Below, in pieces: positions 1 through 8,082 of a stretch of DNA of 43,173 nt (the first letter of the stretch is position 1; every line of letters begins with the position of its first letter). Source of the stretch: Bacteroidota bacterium (lineage in GTDB: Bacteria; Bacteroidota; Rhodothermia; Rhodothermales; JAHQVL01); assembly GCA_039111535.1 (NCBI GenBank), contig JBCCIM010000027.1, positions 1-43,173 of the forward strand, in the 5' to 3' direction. The notes beneath the pieces are model-generated. The model was given only the letters and a program-made list of their open reading frames with translations. It was not told the origin of the DNA and did no database searches. The translations under genes and the position numbers were made by a program.

Positions 1-172
1 ATTTTATAATAATATTATAGTCTATTAATTTAATTATTCGCGTATCCCTTCACTCATTCAAGGCATTTCTGGCACCTGCCCTTAGGTTGTAGTTGCAAGT
101 ATTGATAGCCCCATATCATTTCAGACAATGATGGGCATAGTGTAGGTTATTTGTGGAGTAGCACGCATTCCC

Positions 173-1570
173 ATGGAAAGCAAAACGCGCAGTTGGAGAG
201 ACCGATTAAAAGGACAGGATAACCTGGCCCAGTTTATCCGCGGCTCAGGGGGTGGCTTTGCTATCAAGATTTTATCGACGGCGGTCATTTTTGCCTCCAC
301 GATGTCGCTCACGCGCCTCCTGGGCAAAGAAGAATGGGGGGCTTATTCATTTGCCATTGCCTGGCTGAGCACCCTCTTGATCATCGCCCGATTTGGATTT
401 AACAAGTCGGTCATCCGGTATGTAGCAGCCTACCGATCCAAGCAGGATTGGTCGCGCATAAGCGGCTTCATCAAGTACGGACAGCGGACCTCGCTTAAAA
501 TTGCAACAGGGCTATCGCTTTCGGTCGGACTTATCGTATTTCTCTGCCGGCCTTACATCATCAACAAGTACGGGGATGACGCATTTTTCAATTCCCTGAT
601 GATCGCGCTGATCTTTCTGCCACTGGTTGCGCGATTAGAAATCCAGGAAGGCATTCTGGATGGCTTTAAACGCGTGGTGCTCTCTCAGCTTTCCATGCGC
701 ACGTTACGGCCGGCGCTGATTGCAATCCTGCTGATTTCGATATATCACCTCACGGAGATTGGTCAGTTTTTGCGCCCCGAAGGCGACACAGTGATGCACG
801 CAGAGCTTGCGATCATTATCAACCTCTTTGCTACCATTTGCGCTGTCCTGCTTTCCTTCTGGCTAATCAGGCGAACGGTCCCAGGTGAAGTAGGCAAAGC
901 CAAACCAAGCTACGAAAAGAAAGAATGGCTCAGCACGTCACAGGATATGATGCTCACGTCGGGCTTCAACTACATCCTGATTTCTGCGGACAGCCTGATG
1001 CTTGGCTTGCTGATCGACACAGATGCCGTTGGTGTTTACCGCATTGCGTCACAGGTTGCAGTTGCCATTGTGATTGCTTTAACTGCCATGAACGGCATCC
1101 TCCACCCTATTGTGGCAGATCTGTACGCCAATAACAAAAGGCAAGAATTACAACGTATCGTTTCCATTGGTGCAAATGCAGTATTTGCCATTTCAATCAT
1201 TGGCGGGCTTATTTTGTATTTTTCTGCCGACTTTCTCCCTCTCTTGTTCGGGGCAGAGTATATTGAGCCAATTCCCTTGCTGCGGATCCTGATATTCGGC
1301 CAGATATTTAACGCCTGCGCCGGCCCAGCTGTATTATTGCTTAACATGACAGGTCACCAGCGAGACGCCGCCAAAATCATGGCATTTGGCGCTATCCTAA
1401 ATCTGGGCCTGAACGCAGTCCTGATTACCAACATGGGCATCAAGGGCGCAGCAATCGCAACCATCATAACAACATTACTGTGGAACATCGCAGCTGCACT
1501 GGTGGTGTGGCGCCGGCTTCGAATCGTCAGCTTTGCACTGTGGTGGCCACGCAATAAAAAATCATCTTAA
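173..1570 (+). CDS. Wzx-type polysaccharide flippase (MOP superfamily)
   Basis: A 465-residue, very hydrophobic protein with a basic N-terminus (about residues 1-25) followed by about a dozen membrane segments. The first segments lie at roughly 29-50 and 57-75 and the last close to the C-terminus. This length and layout match Wzx/RfbX-like oligosaccharide flippases of the MOP exporter superfamily, which move undecaprenyl-diphosphate-linked repeat units across the inner membrane. The ATG at 173 has only a weak GGAG at 155-158, too far upstream to be convincing, as is common in Bacteroidota. The sulfotransferase begins directly after its stop codon, so the two are surely cotranscribed. The WbaP-like initiating transferase at 14848 fits a Wzx/Wzy-type pathway. 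No polymerase (Wzy) is visible in the window. The family call is firm; the substrate is unknown. Confidence 0.88.
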   Translation: MESKTRSWRDRLKGQDNLAQFIRGSGGGFAIKILSTAVIFASTMSLTRLLGKEEWGAYSFAIAWLSTLLIIARFGFNKSVIRYVAAYRSKQDWSRISGFIKYGQRTSLKIATGLSLSVGLIVFLCRPYIINKYGDDAFFNSLMIALIFLPLVARLEIQEGILDGFKRVVLSQLSMRTLRPALIAILLISIYHLTEIGQFLRPEGDTVMHAELAIIINLFATICAVLLSFWLIRRTVPGEVGKAKPSYEKKEWLSTSQDMMLTSGFNYILISADSLMLGLLIDTDAVGVYRIASQVAVAIVIALTAMNGILHPIVADLYANNKRQELQRIVSIGANAVFAISIIGGLILYFSADFLPLLFGAEYIEPIPLLRILIFGQIFNACAGPAVLLLNMTGHQRDAAKIMAFGAILNLGLNAVLITNMGIKGAAIATIITTLLWNIAAALVVWRRLRIVSFALWWPRNKKSS

Positions 1571-2551
1571 GTGGCAGACGCTGTAGCACCCATATTCTTG
1601 TTTTCGCTTCCTCGCAGTGGCTCTACCCTGCTGCAGCGCATTCTCGCCAAACATGAGGAGGTCGACACAGCAGCTGAGCCCTGGCTACTGCTCCCCTTAT
1701 TCAGCACGCTCAGGAGCGACGGGATTTACACGAACTACGACCAGAATGCTGTTGTAGAAGCTGTCAAAGATTTCTACACCGCCATTGATGGCGGCAAGCC
1801 GGCGTTTCTGGATGAAGTCCGCCAGATGGCCCTCAACCTGTACGGCCGGCGCACCCAGAAAGGCGCAACCTATTTCCTCGACAAAACGCCCAGATATCAC
1901 CTCGTCGTTTCCGAAATTCTGGAGACATTCCCCGATGCCCGCTTCATTTTTCTGTGGCGCAATCCGCTCTCGATTATCGCATCGATGTTAGACACCTGGC
2001 ACCGCGGCCACTGGTATCTGTATTTCTTCAAAGTAGACCTTTTTGAAGGCTGGGCGAGGCTCGTGGAAGCCTATACCGCGAATCAAGACCGCGTGCTGGG
2101 TATCAATTACGAAGACCTTCTAAAAAACCCTGAAGACACCGCACAAAAGATCTGTGACTATCTAGATCTGCCATTCCAGCAAGCCATGATTGAGGACTTT
2201 CAAAGTGTTGACCTGCAGGGAGACATGGGTGATCCTACCGGGACAAAATCTTATAAGTCAATCAGCGACAAACCGCTCAACAAATGGAAAGGCTCGTTAC
2301 GTAACCCCATTCGAAAATCATGGTGCAAGAAGTACTTACATTGGCTTGGTCAGGAACGGCTAGCCGCCATTGGCTACGACCAGGCAGCGTTGCTTAAAGA
2401 GCTGAAAGAAACACCGACTTCCTTTAAACGCATGGGCGGTGATATGGCACGTATTTCTTATGGATTTCTTTACCAGTTTGCAGAATTACGGCTTTTTCAG
2501 GATAAACTTAAACAGCTCCCCAACCTGAAAGAGATCCATCCACATCTTTAG
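1571..2551 (+). CDS. PAPS-dependent sulfotransferase family protein
   Basis: A 326-residue protein opening with a hydrophobic strand and the 5'-phosphosulfate-binding loop LPRSGSTLL (residues 13-21). A DKTPRYH segment follows at 104-110, then the 3'-phosphate-binding region RFIFLWRNPLSIIAS (124-138). These are the hallmarks of the sulfotransferase fold, which moves a sulfuryl group from PAPS to a hydroxyl or amine. No signal peptide is evident, so it should act in the cytoplasm, before the flippase exports the repeat unit. The start is a GTG at 1571, directly after the TAA of the flippase, which suggests translational coupling. PAPS can be supplied by the Sat-CysC fusion at 10262. The acceptor is probably a sugar of the lipid-linked repeat unit, an inference from context. 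A protein-tyrosine or small-molecule acceptor is not excluded. Confidence 0.87.
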   Translation: MADAVAPIFLFSLPRSGSTLLQRILAKHEEVDTAAEPWLLLPLFSTLRSDGIYTNYDQNAVVEAVKDFYTAIDGGKPAFLDEVRQMALNLYGRRTQKGATYFLDKTPRYHLVVSEILETFPDARFIFLWRNPLSIIASMLDTWHRGHWYLYFFKVDLFEGWARLVEAYTANQDRVLGINYEDLLKNPEDTAQKICDYLDLPFQQAMIEDFQSVDLQGDMGDPTGTKSYKSISDKPLNKWKGSLRNPIRKSWCKKYLHWLGQERLAAIGYDQAALLKELKETPTSFKRMGGDMARISYGFLYQFAELRLFQDKLKQLPNLKEIHPHL

Positions 2552-2710
2552 AAAGAAACCAGTTGCTCGAATAAGGCTTTACGGTCTGTAATATGGTAAA
2601 GTTATGTACGCGCAAGCCCTTAACAATTAAGGATTTTTGTTAATTGCCGATACGCGAAAATAGCCGCCATGGTCTTTCAGCAATAACCCCGACCCTGTAA
2701 CGAATCTGAG

Positions 2711-2779
2711 GTGTAGTTGTAAAGCCGGATCACATCCTGCGATATAGTGCAATTATACTGTAGACCCACACAACTACAC
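2711..2779. repeat. Perfect 10-bp inverted repeat (GTGTAGTTGT...ACAACTACAC)
   Basis: The arms are at 2711-2720 and 2770-2779 with 49 bases between them. They could form an RNA stem with a long loop, or mark two inverted protein-binding sites. The TGTAGTTG core of the left arm also occurs at 88-95, upstream of the flippase gene. Confidence 0.5.
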
Positions 2780-2780
2780 T

Positions 2781-2814
2781 TGTTTGCAATTAACTTCCTG
2801 TGTTTGCAGTTAAC
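2781..2814. repeat. 14-bp tandem direct repeat, 20-bp period
   Basis: TGTTTGCAATTAAC at 2781-2794 is repeated at 2801-2814 with a single A-to-G change. The 20-base period places the copies on the same face of the helix. They lie about 130-165 bases before the next gene, a plausible place for an upstream activator site. Confidence 0.5.
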
Positions 2815-2944
2815 GCCGTTGCAGCAACGCACTTTTTTGATAGATTACGGACAGCCCCCCATTGGTACCCAGTGTTCTTTGTAAGTACTGATGGGATAAT
2901 TATTTTCGTTCAAAACGAGATTCCCGCCAAGCGTGCAAAATTCC

Positions 2945-3835
2945 ATGAAAGATAAATCCGTCAGGATTGCCGCCATCCTTGCTTCATACAACCGTAAAGA
3001 ACTGACCCTGCAGTGTCTGGACGCTTTGTTTGCGCAACAGTCTGATACGCTCGATATTCGGGCCTACTTACTGGATGATGGCAGTACAGATGGTACAGCC
3101 GAAGCCGTCACCGAACAGTTTGACAATGCTGTTGTCATTACGGGGGATGGTTCTTACTTCTGGAACGAGGGCATGCGGACTGCTTTTGCAACCGCACTTG
3201 ATGCCGGCGCAGACTATTACCTCTGGCTCAATGACGACACAACACTGGAGCCTGATGCCCTGCAACGCCTTGTGGATACACAACAAGGCCTTGAGCAAAG
3301 TGGACACCCCCTTTCAATTATTGTGGGCTCAGTCCAGGATCCAGAGACCGGTGACCTTACTTATGGCGGGATGAAACGCGACAGCAAGTGGCATCCCTTT
3401 CATTTTAAGCTGGTCACGCCCGGCACAGCACCAAAAAAGTGTGATGTCATGCATGGCAACTGCGTTTTGATTCCGCATGAGGTAGCAGCCCTGGCCGGCA
3501 ACATGGACGCCGGCTACTCGCATGCTATTGGTGACATCGATTACGCATTAAAAGCTGGTAGCAAAGGCGCATCCATCTGGATCGCACCCGGATTTGTGGG
3601 CACCTGCTCAACCAATCCTGTAGCTGGTAGTTGGCTGGATACATCCCTCTCGCTCCGTGAACGATGGAAACAAATGAGCGGACCAAAAGGCTTACCGCCT
3701 TCAGACTGGATGCTTTTCTCCAGGAAGCATGCCGGCATACTCTGGCCCGTTTTTGGCTCTCTACCCTACATACGCCTCGTTTTATCCTCGATAAAAGCTA
3801 AAATCCGCCCCCAGGAGCTACATCCCGTCGCGTAA
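2945..3835 (+). CDS. Family 2 glycosyltransferase (GT-A)
   Basis: A 296-residue protein with the classic GT2 start: a beta strand ending in ASYNRKE (13-19), the nucleotide-binding DDGSTDGT at 44-51 and the metal-binding LNDDT at 95-99. No membrane segment is evident, so it acts at the cytoplasmic membrane face, adding a sugar from a nucleotide donor to the lipid-linked repeat unit. A GTG at 2933 would add MQNS in frame. The ATG at 2945 was chosen because it opens directly on the conserved fold, but neither start has a clear ribosome binding site. A second GT2 gene follows 65 bases downstream. The sugar and linkage cannot be read from sequence; rhamnosyltransferase-like proteins are common in this family. 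Confidence 0.86.
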   Translation: MKDKSVRIAAILASYNRKELTLQCLDALFAQQSDTLDIRAYLLDDGSTDGTAEAVTEQFDNAVVITGDGSYFWNEGMRTAFATALDAGADYYLWLNDDTTLEPDALQRLVDTQQGLEQSGHPLSIIVGSVQDPETGDLTYGGMKRDSKWHPFHFKLVTPGTAPKKCDVMHGNCVLIPHEVAALAGNMDAGYSHAIGDIDYALKAGSKGASIWIAPGFVGTCSTNPVAGSWLDTSLSLRERWKQMSGPKGLPPSDWMLFSRKHAGILWPVFGSLPYIRLVLSSIKAKIRPQELHPVA

Positions 3836-3900
3836 TCCACACGAAGAAGTCAGCATTTGCATGCTGAGCGTTTTCAGCGAAAGAATAGAAATTGGCGGAT

Positions 3901-4770
3901 ATGGTTTACGTTGTTACACCTGTATATAACAGAAAGGAACTGACTGAACGGTTTCTTAAATGTTTATTTAATCAAACCTACAACGACCTCGAAGTTGTTA
4001 TAGTTGATGATGGATCAACAGACGGTACGTCTGACATGATCGAGACCCTGTATCCCCGCGTCACCCTCATCAAGGGCACCGGCGATCTGTGGTGGTCTGG
4101 CGGCACCAACGAGGGACTGCTCTATGTCATCGAAAAGGCAACCGATGATGATTTTGTATTGATCATCAACGACGACCTGGAATTCGAAAGCGACTATATC
4201 GAGAAGATTGTCAATTTTGCCAGGGAGCACCCGAAGACGCTCGTTGGCTCAACGGTTGTAGACATCGAACATCCCGACATTATCTGGGACGGCGGCCGCA
4301 TGACCAACTGGTTCACTGCCAAAGATCGGATCCTGAATGTTGGCCGGTCGCTGGGTGAGTTCAAGAAAGGCGCCTACTTTGAAGTGTCTCAACTCACGGG
4401 CCGCGGTATGCTCGCACCTGTTAGTGTATTTAAAGATGCCGGCATCTACGATGCTGTTCGATTCAAGCACCGGGGTGATACAGAATTTCCTGTCCGGGCT
4501 ACCAAATACGGCTATAAACAAGTGGTGTATTACGATGCCATTGTAAAGAGCCACGTAGACAATACGTATGAGTTTGATATCAAAGATGAGTATCACCTCA
4601 GCGACATCAAGCGCTACTTCTTTGATTTCAGGTCTTCTTTCTGGGTTAAGTTCAGGTTTAACTTTGCCCTAAAAACGGCAAAATCGCCGTTTCAGTTCAT
4701 AAGCTTCTTTACTTGCGATATGATTCGGATTACGGTTCATTTTTTGAAGCGTCTAAAATTGACCAGTTAA
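3901..4770 (+). CDS. Family 2 glycosyltransferase (GT-A)
   Basis: A 289-residue GT2 protein with TPVYNRKEL at the N-terminus, DDGSTDGT at 37-44, a GDLWWSGGTN segment at 61-70 and the metal-binding INDDLEF around 89-95. It is a distant paralogue of the gene just upstream and probably adds another sugar to the same repeat unit. An in-frame TTG at 3892 would add three residues. The ATG at 3901 was preferred because the conserved strand starts right after it. The C-terminal part (residues 235-289) is aromatic and basic and may touch the membrane. The donor sugar is unknown. Confidence 0.86.
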   Translation: MVYVVTPVYNRKELTERFLKCLFNQTYNDLEVVIVDDGSTDGTSDMIETLYPRVTLIKGTGDLWWSGGTNEGLLYVIEKATDDDFVLIINDDLEFESDYIEKIVNFAREHPKTLVGSTVVDIEHPDIIWDGGRMTNWFTAKDRILNVGRSLGEFKKGAYFEVSQLTGRGMLAPVSVFKDAGIYDAVRFKHRGDTEFPVRATKYGYKQVVYYDAIVKSHVDNTYEFDIKDEYHLSDIKRYFFDFRSSFWVKFRFNFALKTAKSPFQFISFFTCDMIRITVHFLKRLKLTS

Positions 4771-4791
4771 ACGTTTGCGACTTCACTGATC

Positions 4792-4831
4792 GTTGGCTGT
4801 GGCCAGGGTTATTATTTCAAGCCACACCAAC
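4792..4831 (+). other. Intergenic hairpin between two glycosyltransferase genes
   Basis: GTTGG (4792-4796) and TGTGGC (4798-4803) can pair with GCCACA (4821-4826) and CCAAC (4827-4831), giving an 11-bp stem with one bulged C and a 17-base loop. No T-tract follows, so it is not a standard intrinsic terminator. It may be a partial attenuator or an mRNA-stabilising structure. Confidence 0.35.
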
Positions 4832-4870
4832 CAACCGCAAATGTCATACTGCATCTTGTAGAAAAGATAA

Positions 4871-5860
4871 ATGAGTAAAAAACAAAAGAAAGGACGGTGC
4901 CTTTTTATTGTATGGAAAGGGTACCAGCGCAGGGCTGAAGTATTGGCGCCCCTTTTCGACGCAGATATCAAGTTTATTCCGCACCTCTTTCGAGGGAAAT
5001 ACTTGCGTCCGTTGGATTACCTGTACAAACTGATGGTGACGGTCATTTATATGATCCGCACGCGGCCGGCGTATGCCATCGTACAGGCACCGCCACATTA
5101 CGCCGCCCTCCCTCCTCTTCTGCTGGGAACGCCGTACATCATCGACGGCCACAATGGCATTTTTCAATCGTACTGGCACAAGCTGCCGCTCTTCTCCACA
5201 ATCATGAAGAAGTCCAAGGCGATCATTGTGCACAATCCTGAATTCCTGGCCCTCTTTGGCAAGACATTTCCCCAAAAGCCGTTCATCGTTGTTGCTGACC
5301 CGTTGCAGTACATTGAATCTAAAGACGTAAGCCGGACAGATAACCAAATTCTGTTTGTCTGCTCTTTTGACCATGATGAACCAATTGATGCAATCATCAA
5401 CACGATCGAACGCACGCCCGATTACAACTTTGTTATCACGGCTGATCCGAAGAAGTTGCCGGCCCAACAGCGGCAACGCCTCGAAGCCTGTGATAACTTG
5501 CGGCTCACCGGATTCCTGAGTACCAAAGAATACCATGACACGTTGTGCTCAAGCACCGCAGCTATAGCGCTGACAAACATGGTTGCCACGCAGCAGTCCG
5601 GTGCTTGCGAAGCGCTGTCATCAAATACGCCGCTCATTGCTACGCGCTCTACGCTCTCAGAAAAATTATTTGGCGATTGGGCGATTCTGGTTGACAACAA
5701 CGCCGACTCAATTGTCGCCGGCATCCGCACCCTTTCCCCAACAACGCTGGATTTAACATCGGAACGTAAAGACTGGAATAACGCAGTACAATCCGGCGTC
5801 TCCAAAGTAAAGCTGGAAGTACTCGGCGAATCAGAGCCAATTCCAGAAGAAACAATGTAA
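4871..5860 (+). CDS. Glycosyltransferase, GT-B fold
   Basis: A 329-residue protein with a two-lobed GT-B look. The N-terminal lobe has a basic, amphipathic stretch (residues 37-62, likely membrane-associated) and an acceptor-side segment VQAPPHYAALPPLLLGTPYI. The C-terminal lobe carries the donor-binding pattern QQSGACEALSSNTPLIAT near residues 239-256, matching the E-x-G-x-P-x-I type motif of retaining GT4-like enzymes. The first residues, MSKKQKKGR, are strongly basic. It lies between the GT2 pair and the secreted beta-helix gene in the same direction, so a role in repeat-unit assembly is likely. It is shorter than typical GT4 enzymes (350-400 residues), and the exact CAZy family is uncertain. 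Confidence 0.72.
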   Translation: MSKKQKKGRCLFIVWKGYQRRAEVLAPLFDADIKFIPHLFRGKYLRPLDYLYKLMVTVIYMIRTRPAYAIVQAPPHYAALPPLLLGTPYIIDGHNGIFQSYWHKLPLFSTIMKKSKAIIVHNPEFLALFGKTFPQKPFIVVADPLQYIESKDVSRTDNQILFVCSFDHDEPIDAIINTIERTPDYNFVITADPKKLPAQQRQRLEACDNLRLTGFLSTKEYHDTLCSSTAAIALTNMVATQQSGACEALSSNTPLIATRSTLSEKLFGDWAILVDNNADSIVAGIRTLSPTTLDLTSERKDWNNAVQSGVSKVKLEVLGESEPIPEETM

Positions 5861-5982
5861 AACACAAGCCCCTCCTTGCTATCTGCATGGAATTTCTCGC
5901 AGGCATGTGACAGAAAATAAGCCCCCCTTATCCTCTCTGGCACCATTCCTATCCACAAGATATACCTGCTTTATCCATCGCT

Positions 5983-8070
5983 ATGCGATCTACTTTTTGC
6001 CTCCTGCTTTTCATGTCTTTTGCCTCCACAGCCCAAGGCCAATCCTGTTATTTGCAGCAGGATTGCGGCCCCGGTATGTTGTGTGACGGCAATGGTAGTT
6101 GTCAACCCGTTCGTTCATTGCTAGACACTGGCAACAACACGCTCTACTGGGTTGACCAGGCCGGCGGAAACGATGCGTTTCCCGGCACAGAATCACAACC
6201 TTTCAAAACCATACAACGCGCCGTACAGGCTAACACCATTGATCCCGGAGACGCGGTCATTATTCGGGCCGGTACCTACTACGGACAGGTAAGTCCTGGT
6301 ACGGGTGGCACTGCCGGCAACCGGATTACCATTACCTCTTTCCCAGGGGAAGAAGTTATTGTTTCCGGTGCGATCAATCTTACGGGAAGCTGGACACAAG
6401 ACGGCAACGCCTGGCGCCTGAGCTGGCCTTATGAAGCGTTATGGCACCGGTATGAAGGCCCCAACGACTTGTTTGGCGAAGCACGCCGGCGCGACGTGCT
6501 CATTGCTGACGGGCAGATGCTGCAAGCCGTGTACTCGCGGGCTGATGTACGGGAGGGCACGTTCTTTCTCGAAGGGTCACCCTATAACCCGACCACCATG
6601 TACACCATGCTGCCGGGCAACAAAAATCCGAACAGTGCTTCCATGCAAACCAGCTTGTTGAATCACCTGTTCAACCCGTCCAACAACGAGCCAAGTTGCC
6701 GGTTTGGTAATGTTAAAGGCTTTTACCATTTGATTGGTATTACCTTCAGACATACGGCAAACGATGGACAAATGGGCGCAGTTTGCGCCGGCACCGAAGG
6801 TTCAATCATTGAGAACGTGACCGCTGAATGGACCAATGGCTCTGGCTTCCTGATCTCAGGCAACAACCACATCGTCCGCGGTGTTCGGGCATACCACAAC
6901 GGTATGAGTGGAATCCGTGGCAATATCTGCAACAACTGTGTGGTTGAACACTCAGAAAGCAAATTCAACAACTGGAAAGGCTACAAACCGTTCTGGGAAT
7001 CAGGGGGTGGTAAATGGCTGTACACGTCGAACAGTGTATTCAGAAATCTGGACTTCTCTGACAACGAAGGCCCGGGCCTGTGGCTCGACATGGACAACTT
7101 CGATAACATTATCGAGAACAACGTCTTCGACAATAACCTCGGCGCCGGCCTGTTTCTTGAGTGGACAACGGACCGCACCATTGTTCGCAACAATGTATTT
7201 ACACGCGCCCGCTATGCCTGGCCCACCTTCTATGGACACGGCTTGCTCATTCATGCAGCAAATGATAACATCGTACTGCATAACACCTTTATGAAAAATG
7301 AAGGTGGTGGTATGCGTATCCGTGCTGACGACCGGGACCGTGCCATCGGCAACAGGTATTACAACAACCTCTTTATTGCCAACACACTCATTGACTGGAG
7401 CAGCGACAGAAAGAGCAGTGAAATTTCGTTTGAAGAGCATAGTGGCGACGCTGATGCACGATCCAACAAAGGAGAAGGCAACGTATTTTGGTACCGTGGC
7501 TACTCCACACATGAGTACAATACATACCAGTACCGGACCAAAGGCTCCAATGGCAGCAACGTTGTGCGCAGCTCAACGCTTGCAGACTGGCAAAACAAAG
7601 CCTTAACCGATTATATGTCTTCGACGATACTTCCAGCTGAACCGCATGTGGTCGACACCACGGACCATGTGAACGGCTGGCGGCTGGCAGCTGAGTCGCA
7701 GGTCATCGGCAGAGGGGTTTCCCTCCCTGCTGACCTGACTCCGCTCCTGGTTGACTTTGATGGGGATCCACGCCCCGTCCAGGGTGCCGACGTAGGTGCT
7801 GATCAGTACAAGTTTGGCGAAATTGAGCCTCCGCCGCCGTCAGGCGTTTCAGGTGATGCTTCGGGCAATGGTCTTGTAACAGCGCTGGATGCTTCTCTTA
7901 TCTTGCAGCACGCAAGCGGGCTGGTTGATCTGGATGGCAATACGCATGCAGATGCATCGGGTGACGGCTCGGTATCTGCATATGACGCATCGCTTATTTT
8001 ACAATACATAACAGGCTTTCTCACCTGCCTGCCGGCAGATATAGCCTGTATGCCTGGCAAAAGATTTTAA
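5983..8070 (+). CDS. Secreted right-handed beta-helix protein with C-terminal dockerin
   Basis: A 695-residue exported protein. A signal peptide (about residues 1-19, ending STAQG) is followed by a short Cys-rich piece (21-41). A DUF1565/pectate-lyase-like opening is next (YWVDQAGGNDAFPGT, then an A-G-T-Y-Y-G-Q segment), and then a long run of parallel beta-helix turns rich in N-N and I-x-x-N patterns (about 240-470). A PPPPSG linker near 617 leads to a type I dockerin (about 623-680) with two calcium-loop repeats, GDASGNGLVTALDASLIL and ADASGDGSVSAYDASLIL. Beta-helix proteins are often polysaccharide lyases, hydrolases or C5-epimerases. Inside an exopolysaccharide cluster, editing or trimming the polymer after export is a reasonable guess. 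No cohesin partner is in the window. The fold is well supported; the enzyme activity is not. Confidence 0.85.
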   Translation: MRSTFCLLLFMSFASTAQGQSCYLQQDCGPGMLCDGNGSCQPVRSLLDTGNNTLYWVDQAGGNDAFPGTESQPFKTIQRAVQANTIDPGDAVIIRAGTYYGQVSPGTGGTAGNRITITSFPGEEVIVSGAINLTGSWTQDGNAWRLSWPYEALWHRYEGPNDLFGEARRRDVLIADGQMLQAVYSRADVREGTFFLEGSPYNPTTMYTMLPGNKNPNSASMQTSLLNHLFNPSNNEPSCRFGNVKGFYHLIGITFRHTANDGQMGAVCAGTEGSIIENVTAEWTNGSGFLISGNNHIVRGVRAYHNGMSGIRGNICNNCVVEHSESKFNNWKGYKPFWESGGGKWLYTSNSVFRNLDFSDNEGPGLWLDMDNFDNIIENNVFDNNLGAGLFLEWTTDRTIVRNNVFTRARYAWPTFYGHGLLIHAANDNIVLHNTFMKNEGGGMRIRADDRDRAIGNRYYNNLFIANTLIDWSSDRKSSEISFEEHSGDADARSNKGEGNVFWYRGYSTHEYNTYQYRTKGSNGSNVVRSSTLADWQNKALTDYMSSTILPAEPHVVDTTDHVNGWRLAAESQVIGRGVSLPADLTPLLVDFDGDPRPVQGADVGADQYKFGEIEPPPPSGVSGDASGNGLVTALDASLILQHASGLVDLDGNTHADASGDGSVSAYDASLILQYITGFLTCLPADIACMPGKRF

Positions 8071-8082
8071 TTATACGTTGGT

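Larger units (their letters stand above)
2552..2944. other. Intergenic region with repeats, possible regulatory leader
   Basis: This stretch of nearly 400 bases has no convincing gene. It contains a perfect 10-base inverted repeat, GTGTAGTTGT at 2711-2720 and ACAACTACAC at 2770-2779, and a direct repeat TGTTTGCARTTAAC at 2781-2794 and 2801-2814 with a 20-base period. The 20-base spacing is close to two helical turns, as expected for tandem protein-binding sites. The region separates the flippase-sulfotransferase pair from the glycosyltransferase run, so it probably carries a promoter for the downstream genes. No intrinsic terminator with a clear T-tract was seen. Confidence 0.5.

Noticed and set aside
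1-40. Very A/T-rich start of the window, considered as promoter or origin
   Set aside because: It has an ATAATATTAT palindrome but no DnaA boxes or clear -35/-10 pair, and the context to the left is missing.
4844-5536. 230-codon open frame on the minus strand
   Set aside because: It is antisense to the GT-B glycosyltransferase gene; composition and lack of motifs indicate a shadow.
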